Source of the DNA: Calliopum simillimum
Lineage: Eukaryota > Arthropoda > Insecta > Diptera > Lauxaniidae
DNA length: 64,000 nucleotides
NCBI GenBank assembly: GCA_951812925.1
Contig: OX638370.1
Location: 47,185,948 to 47,249,947, forward strand
Direction: 5' to 3'
The position numbers were made by a program, and so were the translations under genes. Shown in pieces: positions 47,880 to 57,847 of this stretch; the stretch's first letter is position 1, and each line of letters starts with the position of its first letter. The notes under the pieces are model-generated. The model was given only the letters and a program-made list of their open reading frames with translations, was not told where the DNA came from and did not search any database.

Positions 47880-48705
47880 GCCTAATGCGCTAACAAATTT
47901 GTCTCTAAGCCATGTAACACAAGTACGGATCCCAATACGCGTGGTTTGTTTTTTTCTTTTAAGAGATCACGCGCTACTTGCCGCATTACAAATAAGCGAT
48001 CGAGAGCTCTTTTTTCGAAGGGGTTTGAAGCGCTTATTTTCCCTTGCGTACATGTGTACGAATAACCCAAGGAGAAAAGAAGTGCTTCAAAAACCCTTCT
48101 GAAGTGCATCTTTTTCACCAATAAGCACTTCCGCTCCGTAACAACTATTCTTTCTTTTTAACATTACATGTCATAGGATGTAAGCGCGCTGAAGCTTACC
48201 GTAGCCTTACGTAAAAAGGCCTTTTGAAGCGCTTATTTGTAATGCTGCGGTAAGCGTTTTTTCAATAAAATTAAAAAAAAAAAACCTGGCAGCACCAGGA
48301 TTTGAATTCATGACCACGACTTACATTTACCAACTCGTTAGACCGCTACACCATCGCCCGATACGATGAAGAGGGATTAAATTTGTATATTAGGCAAATA
48401 TTGTCCAAACAGAATTTGATATTCGAATGATTCCTACAGCTTTACATAGAATCATTGTGTAATCAGTTTCAATTCAATTAAACCAAACTAAATAAATAAG
48501 AGAAAGGAAAATAGAAAAGTGAAATAAAAAAATTTTTGAATCAAATATATTTTAATAACAAAAATGGGTTCGAACCCATGTTGTTCTTACTGCAGGCTTA
48601 CAAAAAAATGTTGTGTAAGTGCTTCTAAATTTGTATGGGGACAAGCGTTTTCAAAGTGCTTGGATCAGAAGTGCTAGAAGTTTTTCTTCTTGGGAATAAA
48701 AAAGT
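47880..48705 (-). repeat. SINE-like repeat cluster, reverse orientation
   Basis: On the - strand: A box TGGTGTAGCGG at 48343-48353, B-box-like GAATTCAAATCC at 48299-48310, and downstream AAGCGCTTA and AGAAGTGCTTC tail blocks as at 34.7-34.9 kb. The part at 48545-48705 matches 33395-33555 in reverse. Confidence 0.65.
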
Positions 48706-49368
48706 CATTTGTATGTAGTTGTAGAAAGAGAAATCGATTGAGTAAAATAAGACTATCCAGTAATGGCAGCAAGATGGTTGTTCCCGCCTTAAAGCAATTG
48801 CAATTACTAATTAGAGTGGATCCAACGTAATGAACTTTGGCAGTTTTCTTTCAACTCCTCCCGTGCTAATACGCTTTTTTAACTTTTTGTGTATTTTTTT
48901 TGTAATTTTCGACATCTTGTTTGTAAGGGTTTTGCAAATAAAGTTGTATTGTTTTTTAAAAGTAAGTATGAAAATTTGGTAGCTCTAACCTTTATAATTA
49001 ATAGAATAAAAGTGGTTTTTATCAAGGTCAAATAGTTTAAATTTTAAAATAGTTTTAATTCTTCAAGAGATTTTGGGGCACATTTGACGTTCGTCCAGAC
49101 ATATGTGTTTGTGTATTTTAGAAGATTTTCTAGTGTTATCTTTATAAAGATATGGTATTTCACTATGAAATGAAGACGAACAGACGCGATGGCGATGAAA
49201 AAAAGGTAAATACGCTATTTCTAACATCGGAAACCAGAGAGAAACTCCGACTTCCGACGCAGAATCCATTTCATTTGATTTAATATTATTTGTTACCTTT
49301 GTTTTATCTACAGCACAAGATTTTTGAATAGATGCTTTCCGCGACCTCTACCACTAATTTTAATTTGA

Positions 49369-49557
49369 AAATTTGGGTGGATGAATTCCCGAAGTAAACA
49401 TATTGACATCAAAGTTCATCATGTACGCGAAGTTTTTAATAAATATCAAATTGATTTGAAGTACGCCCCATCATGTGAAAGCGCTGCAGATATCTTGATG
49501 ATGGTGTTACCCAAAATCCAGACCAAAGAAATTTCCACCAAACTGGGTCTTACCTAA
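49369..49557 (+). pseudogene. copia-type RNase H C-terminal fragment
   Basis: One frame to TAA at 49555-49557 reads MNSRSKHIDIKVHHVREVFN, then IDLKYAPSCESAADILMM and KLGLT. This is the order of the copia (Ty1/copia) Pol C-terminus: SKHIDI.YH.VRE.., then ELKY.PSE...ADI.TK.LP.. and LGL. The expected TK is MM. No LTR or upstream Pol is recognised. A 3' fragment of about 60 codons. Confidence 0.78.
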
Positions 49558-49566
49558 CATTTTATT

Positions 49567-49851
49567 TTGATGTTTTCCGTGGGAAATTTGGCGAAAAATC
49601 CAAAAACCCATTTTTTTTATGTGGGAGAAATTGTAGAAGTAATTAGCTATACTTCATACAAGATCAGTTATTTGAGAAGAGTTTCACCATTAAATTGGGT
49701 TTTTATAAAACCGATAGTGGAAGATATTTGCCTGACTTTAAAGAGTGCAATTGAGTTTAAACTACCAACTCTAACAAATCCAGCCTCAACTTCATGTTCA
49801 CGCACTAAATACGTATTTTACATCGACTTCTCACACTTAAATATAGAATAA
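49567..49851 (+). pseudogene. Transposase-like C-terminal fragment (94 codons)
   Basis: The frame contains YVGEIVEVISYTSYKISYLR then FIKPIVEDICLTLKSAIEFK LPT. The pattern 'YVG.I.E....Y.V.FLR..... FIFP.VED....E.DI..KLP' is a C-terminal module I associate with insect DDE transposon proteins. The exact family is uncertain. It begins 10 bp after the copia-type fragment in a different frame. Confidence 0.4.
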
Positions 49852-50239
49852 GTCTCCGTTAATTTGTATTTATATGAAAAAAATATGTGTATTAATGTTT
49901 TGTTTAATGTTTCTGTGTTATTTTTGTGAGTGTCAAATGTGCCCCAGGTACGGGGTACATTTGACAAAATGACTTTTTTTGAAAAAATTTAAAAAAGGAC
50001 TCTTAATGAAGTTTTTTTTTTTTCTTGGTTTTAATCTTAATTAATCAATGTTTCAGAAACAGTAAAGAGTACTAAGATCGTGCAATAATTTTCAAAGATA
50101 CAATTCTTTGAAAATTTAGTGTCAAATGTGCCCCAGTCTCCCCTACTTTTTTTTTTGCATTTATCATCCCTGGTAGTGCTATGCTTATTGTCTTTATCAT
50201 TTTTTCAACTCTGTGTGACCATGTATTTTGTTGTTGTTG

Positions 50240-50610
50240 TTAAAATTGAACTAGTAAGTGTGGCCTGGCCAAACGTTATATGCCCTACATTGCAGTATTT
50301 TGAAAAATCTGCTTATATGGGAAGTGTCACGCCATCTTGTCCGAGTTCACACAGTTTTTGCTCAGAGCTTCAATTAATAGCTCTTAGTGTCTGAGTGAAA
50401 TTTAGTTGGATTATCTCAAAAAACTCTTTCTATACAGCATTTTGAAAATTTCCGCTTTCAGTATAACATTTTGCAACTTTTGTTTTCACGGGTGGTGCCA
50501 CGCCCTTTAGTCTGAATTCGCATAGTTTTTGCTCAGAGCTTGTATTTACTATCCCTAGTATTTATGTGTATTAGTTAATGCACTAATATTAAATATTTTA
50601 CATTTATCAT
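50240..50610 (-). repeat. CAGGGTATA repeat family, truncated copy
   Basis: Starts GGCCTGGCCAAACG..TGCCCTACATTGCAGTATTTTG like 10675 and has two modules (CACGCCATCTTGTCC, GTGCCACGCCCTTTAGTC); it lacks the CCATGTCC end. Confidence 0.75.
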
Positions 50611-50662
50611 GTCAAACCACGACTCAAATTATATGTAAGAATAAAGCGCACTTTTAGTTGAA

Positions 50663-50716
50663 ATCGTCATTCCGGGAACGGTTGTATGATATGATGAAAC
50701 GTTCCCGAAATGACGA
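50663..50716. repeat. 18 bp stem hairpin
   Basis: ATCGTCATTCCGGGAACG, an 18-base loop, and CGTTCCCGAAATGACGAT: 17 of 18 stem pairs. Small foldback or hairpin RNA; no further evidence. Confidence 0.7.
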
Positions 50717-52998
50717 TGTCATTACCGAAAGGACGGTTACAGTTTTTCAATAAGTAACAATGTCCTTCTTTGATCACATGCACCGCAAGATTAAAATATT
50801 TTGCATAATAAAGCAAAGCAATAAAATAATTGCATGTCTCTACATATCGCCAAAAAGATATACCGACACGATTTCGGATTTTCGTTTTTGGATAAAATCC
50901 TATAATTTGCAAATAATGTAAATAAAAGGAAAATTTATTAAAAAGTCTTGATGAGGGTTAATAGTATATGTGACCACAAATGTTTTTTGGTACAAAAACT
51001 GGAGATCAGATGGGGAATCTGGTAAGGAATAAAAAAACTGAACTGAAAAATAGCCGTTATATTATAAAAAGGTGAATGAAACTAGTTGCATCGTATGTCT
51101 AACACAAAATATAGCTTACATACTAAATTTTATTGTAATAGCTATACTAAATGCACAGATATTTAAAAAAAACCTTCCCCTGTAAAATTTACTTTTTCTC
51201 AGTTAAGTCTTTTTGGCGGTTAGGGCTCGATATATCAAATACTTATGTTATATTTCATGAATTGATCATTTCCGGGAATGTTACTTAAATAAGGTTCAAC
51301 CTGCAATTTTAGATGCCATAGTCACATTCAAAAGCCTTAGTTCTTTGCATCATGAACAATAAATTTCAATGTAAAAGTCATTACAATAGTTTTATATCCT
51401 AAATTTCAAACTTAAAAAAGGAACTTTGATGATATGCTCCTCCTACAAGTTATATGAGAATACAAAAGGACTGTGAACTTTTTTTTTTTAAATAAGAAAG
51501 TGTTCCAACACATATAAAGAAGATTTTTCTGCCAGTATATCGCTCATTTCAGTCTTATTTTATTAACAATTTAAACTTTTTCATTTTTTTATATTTTAAT
51601 TCCAAAATGTTATAAAACTGCTGAGCAAATAGAATAACGGTGCTACCGTAAAAATAAAGATAAAATTTCCCGCATAAAAAACTTATACGCAGAATACTTG
51701 TATGTAGGTGGTAGAGAAGATGATTCATGAGTGCTGCATGAAAGCAGCGGCAATGGCTGTCAAGTATTGCTGCACCACTCAACGACATGTCTCAAGGAAA
51801 GCCTGAACCCGTTTTCGCATTTATGCGCTTAGGGCGAGGCAATGCGTTACTATGAACAAATCAAAATGTGCTGAGGGTTTATACTAGAAATGCCATAATA
51901 GAATGTATCGATATTAGCAGCATTTAGTAAACAGTTTTATTTTACTGTAGGTCACAGCTTGAAAAAAATGTACTCCAATACTTATACATATTTTAAATTG
52001 GTCAGTATGTAGAGCATTTTATTAACCAAGTTTTTCAGTTCCCATATGACTGAAACTTAAGTGAATTATAAACTGTCAAAAAATCAGTTTACGGCTAATT
52101 TACATTTTGAGTTTTAGCCAAGTGACTGTGTTATCGTTAAATCTTTGAAAAAATTTGATAATGAAGATCTTTGTTGTCACTGAATATTTTAAAAAGCCTG
52201 TGTTTTTTGTGCCATCACTAGCGTGAGCGCGTATTTAATGCTTAGTAAACTCTGTACGATTTTATTTCATAACGATATGGCGAGATCTTCAATGCATAAG
52301 CGACGATTCGACTTTGTCGAGTTAACGTCGAATATGTTGGTTTTTCGTTGGTTTTGTTGTTGTGACTGAATGTTTTGCCCCAAGTCCTTGTAACTTAAAT
52401 TCACTTCGCCAAGCAACTTCTTTTAACACGCTTGAGAGTAATTCTTGAGTCATGTTTAGCTTATGTCTTTCAAATTGCAATGCACGTACGTACACACACA
52501 CACACTCACACACAAAAAACACATACAAATATCTACAAATACAAATGTACAAAAAAAAAAAAATTGTTAAAATGTGAAAAAAAAGTTGATAAGTTACAGT
52601 GCCTGAGGATATGCTTTTATTTTTGTTTCTTCACCTTTCATGCTGTTCAGTGTTCACTGTTACATACAAAGATACGTATAGACTCTTTGGCTATGTCTCC
52701 GTAAGTGTATGTCTGCACGCTGTTGTTACATGTGTTGGTGTAAAGTGTGTTTAATAGATAAGCTCTGAAGTACTGAAAGTTGACTCAATGCAAGCAATAA
52801 AAACAACAACGACGCCAGCAAAAACAATAACAACAACTGCACTAAGAGTAAAAGAAAAAAAAATTCAATAGAAAGAAAGAGAGCGAGAAAAAAATTTTAA
52901 ATTCAGCAAAAAGAATCAACGATAACTTAAAAAAAAGGGAAAAACTCGAAGCAATCTTTGACATGGAAAATACAGAAATGTTAAAAGTTTTTATCTTA
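50717..52998. other. Intronic sequence, CA microsatellite at 52490-52520
   Basis: No coding motif seen. ACACACAC-type tract at 52490-52520 and CAACAA tracts at 52800-52840. Confidence 0.5.
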
Positions 52999-53342
52999 TG
53001 CCCCAGACAGACGGCATCTCTAATGCACATTACAGACGCAATAATGTGAAACTTTTTATTGCATGATTTTAGGCATTTTCTAAATACATATCTCATAGAC
53101 ATTGACTAAAAGAAAATTTCCAAATTCAGGGTCAAAAAAATTCTAAAACATCAAAAACAAGATAAACAGTGAGTTAAGCGACAGAAACGCTAAATAGAAT
53201 TTTTTGGCCCCTGAATTGGGAAATTTTCTTTAAGTCAATGTCTATGAAATATGTATTTAAAAAATGCCTAAAATCATGCAATAAAAAGTTTCACATTATT
53301 GCGTCTGTAATGTGCATTAGATCTGCCGTCTGTCTGGGGCAT
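52999..53342. mobile_element. 344 bp hairpin MITE
   Basis: Inverted arms 52999-53143 and 53196-53342, ends ATGCCCCAGACAGACGGCA and TGCCGTCTGTCTGGGGCAT. Flanks TTA on both sides suggest a 3 bp target duplication. No coding capacity. Confidence 0.88.
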
Positions 53343-55118
53343 TATCCTTAAAGCAAAGTTGTGAACTGCAAATTAACTTGGCTGAAGCGAGCAGGTTAAA
53401 GAGTTGCCAAACAATTCGGGTTTTCTTTTGTCGTCATATTTTTCAGTCAGATGATTAATAAAAAGTTGTGTCAGATCCTTATTACAGGAACTGATTATTT
53501 AGTCGTTCATATTTGAGGCTATGAGCGCAGCAGTGGTCTAACCCTCACTTCGTTAACAAATCAAAAGCAAATAAATTGTGCTTGTGTCGACTCAGGTTAT
53601 GTGCTTTTGTTTTATCAACAAAGTAAAGGTTTGGCCATTGTTGACCCTGAAGTAAATTTTTCTTATATCAAAATTTTTTTGAGAAAACGACGTTATTGAG
53701 TTATTTTGTGTGTTTATTTTATTTATTTAAACGTTTATTATTGACAAACAAAAACTTAAAAAATTCAGGGTTTTATAAATAAAGAGTTCACAGTAAATAA
53801 GCATTTCAGTTTAGAAAATTCATCGGACAAAACTAAAAAAAACTTTACATTTCATAAAAACTTTTCAAATTAATATTAAGTTGAAAACTCTTTATTCTGG
53901 ATGACACTACCAAAGAAGGCTTCCAAGGACACTGCAAACCTAAGGCACAAGTAATGTGCTGCAAGCCAAAAGGTTGAGGACGATAGGTAACATCAAAGCA
54001 TTCATGAGAGGTGTTCCAGAAAAAATATAAAATTTTACGCTTCAAAATTATTAATTTGTTTTTTAATCTTAGTTCCTTTATTTGGATTAAATCTGTGGCC
54101 ACAAGGCATAACAGCATAAGTCGAGTAATGTCGGAATTGAGATCTTAACAACAATGTGTATTCAACTCCTGCTCGTGTCAAAATCTCACGCAAATCAGTT
54201 GCTTGTTTACAAAGATATAAGGGCAAAACCTTACAACAGTCCACTTTGCAAGAAGTGGCAAAAGGAATAACGACATAAACGGAGTTAAGTTGTTTTTCCA
54301 AATATATACTTTCCATTGCTTAATTATTTTTGTTTATAAATGAATTACAACACATATGAGTTGTGTTATCATTCCAAACTGCAAGCTGCCAATTCGATTG
54401 CATATCTCGACTTATGCTGTTATTGCGTATTTTCCTTTTAAATTTTCGGAACTTTAACTGGAGATATGCCTTTCTTCCCAAAATGTTTCTGTTACATAAT
54501 TACAGTTGTATAAGCCTGGCAGAAGATTTTGTTTATAAGTCAAAATCTAAGCACGAAATGCAGGTATGTCTTTATTTATAAAGGCAAAATTAAAGTTAAA
54601 GATTAAAATTGCTCTCCTAAAAAATATAAAAAACACATTTGTGCTTTTATTCCTTGGAGCCACAGAAATTTGTGTTATGAACTGTTTGAAAGTTGAAATT
54701 CTGGTTACTGAGATATATTTTTTAAATGTAGGGGAAGAGGATTTTTTTATTTTTTTTTTGGCTAAGTACAATAGGTCCAATAAAAACAGAAAAACTCGGC
54801 AATAAGTTTGAGAAACATTGGGTTAAAATATGTAAAGTGCATGTTTTACGGAAAGTTTTACTAAGGATTAACAACGACGAGAAATACGCAAATATAAATT
54901 AAATCAAAAGGTGTGGAATTTATAAAGCTATATAGATTTATTGAACTAATAACGTCATCGAGAATTTTCAATGAGTCCTAGTTTTTGAATACTTTAAGAT
55001 TTTTGAGTCAGAAATGCTAAATTTTAATAAAAATTTTTATGTAAATCACATTCTTATAAATGTTAATTTTAAAGTCATTACTCACAGCATAATATTTCAA
55101 AAGTTTCATATTTTTGCA
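53343..55118. other. Intronic sequence; one unexplained - strand open frame
   Basis: A 93-codon - strand frame (54035-54316) has balanced amino-acid composition but no family I recognise. The rest is AT-rich without motifs. Confidence 0.4.
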
Positions 55119-55160
55119 ACTCACCTGGAAAGAGAAAAAAAATTAAAAGAATATTAATTT
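55119..55160 (-). other. Gug: Candidate recursive splice (ratchet) site
   Basis: On the - strand TTTCTCTTTCCAG|GTGAGT joins a complete acceptor (long pyrimidine tract, branch-like CTAAAAC/ATTAAT upstream) to a consensus donor with no exon between. The junction is 55125/55124. It is on the Gug strand, about 33.7 kb before the next known Gug exon. Confidence 0.6.
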
Positions 55161-55191
55161 TGTTTTAGTAATTAAACTTAAATTGAAGCTA

Positions 55192-56076
55192 TAGGGGAGA
55201 TGTGTGTACCTTGGTCCGCTTTTCAGTTTTTTCAATGTGCAGGATTTTCCAAAAAAGTTCCTTTAGTTTTTTGATTGAGTAATATTTCTACAATGCTTGC
55301 AGCATCAAATGACGTGACAATGATATTTCTATGTCTTACCATTGAGTAGAAATATTACTTTTTCTGTTGCAATCTCAAACGGTCCAAGGTACACCATGCA
55401 AGTGTACCTTGGACTATTAAAAATAAAAGAGAATACATTGTATTTTGGCAATAAATTATGAAATAACCATTTATTATGTAATCAAAAGTAACATTTTTTC
55501 AATAAAAAAAAAAAAAAATTAATCATAAACAAAAATTATAACACAAAAGACTTAAAGTAAAAACAATTAATTAAACAAAAATGGTTGCAAATAAATACAT
55601 TAATTGCGTAAATAATAATAATAATATTATATTGAGGGGCGATTATGGCTTCCTGGTTGCCCGTCGAAAAAGGCTCGCTGGTCAATAAGCTAGGTCCAAG
55701 GTACACACAGACAGCATGTTTTAAAAACTGTCAACACCCATAACACATGTTAATGAAAATACATCTAAAACACTCTAAAAGCTTAAAACAATAACCAAAC
55801 TTGCTTCCTGATGTTGTAAAACTGAAATATTTCAAGTAAGTTTCTCACAAAACGTTTCGTAGCTTACTCCAAAAACAAATTTTTACACACAAAAAACACT
55901 TTTTCCGTTGCTAGTTATACACGCATACAGCTTGACGGTCTGAAGTCTACTTATATGAGTCACCGGTATGAGTGGAAAATTCCATAGAAGAACATTATCG
56001 TACACGTGCAACTGTTGAGTGGCAACCGGCACTCGGACCGAGGTACACTCGGACCAAGGTACACACATCTCCCCTA
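55192..56076. mobile_element. TIR element, 0.88 kb, non-autonomous
   Basis: Ends ATAGGGGAGATGTGTGTACC..TTGGTCCG and the exact inverse CGGACCAA..GGTACACACATCTCCCCTAT; TIRs of 28 bp. Internal copies of GGTCCAAGGTACAC occur at 55381 and 55684 and an inverse at 55412. No transposase seen. Confidence 0.88.
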
Positions 56077-56149
56077 TTTTGAATACAAACAAAATTTTAT
56101 TAATTTGTTTGAGAGAAAGAGTAGTCAAATAGGCATGATATTAGGCCTT

Positions 56150-57625
56150 TTTGAGTGCCAGTAGGCTTGCAGACTTCCCTTCTTTCTCCCTTTATTTTTT
56201 ACACATGATGTCATTGGGCGCCAAGGCCTAGCACTCTCGCTTCTAAAAGAAGGTAGCAAACCAGGCCTTCTACGATCACTTCTAATATGAAAGGTCAGTA
56301 ACAGCCATGATGCATTCCCTTCTTTACTTCTTTCTTTTTTTACCCATAAATGTCATTGGGCACTAAGGTCTGGCACTCACGCTTCTACAAAGAAGACAAG
56401 AAAGCAGGCCTTCTATGATAACTTCTGATAAAAAGGACAGAAACAGGCATGTAGCCTCCCTTCTTTCTTTTTTACACATGACACGCTTGCTTTTACGAAG
56501 AACGCAGCAACGCAGGCATATTTCGATATTCGTTAATATCGACATGTCCTTTATTGGTTGTCTTTGATAGCTACTTTATCAAAGAAATCTAAAATTATGT
56601 ACCAAGCAAGAGATACTTAAAAAGTACTTTTATTATATATATTGAGAGTTATAATATCTGAAAAAAATATCCAAAAATTTAAGCAATGTAGCCTTCTATC
56701 ATCGTTTCTATTAGAAAAGGACAGAAGCAGGCATGCCGCCTTCCCTTCTTTTTTTATTATACCCTACACCCAGGGTATATTAACTTTGTCCTTTCGTTTG
56801 CAACGCAGAGAAGGAGGCGTGGCAAGTATGGAAAAGTATATACATCAGCGTCACCTTCTGAGTCGATATAGCCATGTCCATCTGTCTGGCAGGCTGGCTG
56901 TCTGTGCGTGGAAATACTTTTTTTGAGAAAACTGAGCAAGATAATTCTATGAAATTTGGTACCATACCTCAGTCGTCAAAGTTAGCGCGAGGGATTGAAA
57001 ATGAGCGAAATCGGTCAACGGCCACACCTACCGCTCATACAAAAACTATATTCAAAATGCAACTTAAGGAGTATTTTTAACGACAATGCAACCAAATACA
57101 CATAAAAACTAGAAATAGTTAGCGCAAGCTTTAGGCAAAAACTTGGCGAATTCGGACAAGAGGGCGTGGTACCTCCCATAGAAGTAGAAGTTTACAAAAT
57201 GCTAGACTGAAACGAGTTTTTTGAGATAATATAACTAAGTTTCACTAAGATACTTAAAACAGTATACACAAGCTCCCAGCAAAAACAGGGTGAAATCGGA
57301 CAAGAGGCCGTGGCACCGCCCAGATAAGCAAAAGTTTCAGAATGCCATACTGAAAGAGTTTTTTGAGATAATCCAACAAAATTTTACTCAGATAATAAAA
57401 AAAGTAAATAAAGGCGACCAGCAAAAGCAGAGCGAAATCGAACCATATAAGCCAAATTTTCGAAATATTGCAGTGTAGGGTATTTAATGTTTGGCCAGGC
57501 CAAAGATTACACACTTACTAGTTTTTTTTTGACAAGTCTGCTTCCAAAAAGAAAGGAGCAATGATGGCCTTCTAAGGTCGCTTCTAATATGAAAGGACAA
57601 TAGTATGTTTAGAGAATCTGTAGTA
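56150..57625. repeat. ~130-150 bp tandem repeat split by an insertion
   Basis: Units share CTTCCCTTCTTT, ATGTCATTGGGC, CACTC.CGCTTCTA.AAAGAAG, GCAGGCCTTCTA and GAAAGGACAGAAACAGGCATG. Full units start near 56165 and 56295, with partial ones near 56455 and 56690. The array resumes at about 57530 (TCTGCTTCCAAAAAGAAAGG..GGCCTTCTAAGG) after an inserted CAGGGTATA repeat. Confidence 0.75.
56757..57528 (+). repeat. CAGGGTATA repeat family, copy 4
   Basis: Begins TATACCCTACACCCAGGGTA, has GAGTCGATATAGCCATGTCC and GGTCAACGGCCACACCTACC, and ends GTAGGGTATTTAATGTTTGG followed by GGCCAGGCCAAAG. It interrupts the tandem array above, so it is the younger of the two. Confidence 0.85.
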
Positions 57626-57847
57626 AAGAAAGAGTCAGGCGTTCTAATAGGCCTGTCCTTAGTATTCATCCGAGAATGTTTAAAAGATCTTAAAGAAGAC
57701 AAGAAAATGAAATTCTCCGACTGGGAAACTTCAATAAAAATGGAATAAACATTAAAAAAAGTATTCAAAACTTCAAATAAAATCATTTGAAGAAATGTAT
57801 GTACATTAGCTATCGCATATTGAAATATTTGTAAAAGTTTTTCGGAC

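Larger units (their letters stand above)
49074..50147 (+). mobile_element. Candidate TIR element bounded by GGGGCACATTTGAC
   Basis: TGGGGCACATTTGAC at about 49074 and its inverse GTCAAATGTGCCCCA at about 50121-50135; a second inverse copy lies at 49936-49950. The interior holds a copia-type fragment and a DNA-transposon-like ORF. Boundaries are tentative because the left end lacks the outer GTAGGGGAGAC seen at the right. Confidence 0.45.
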
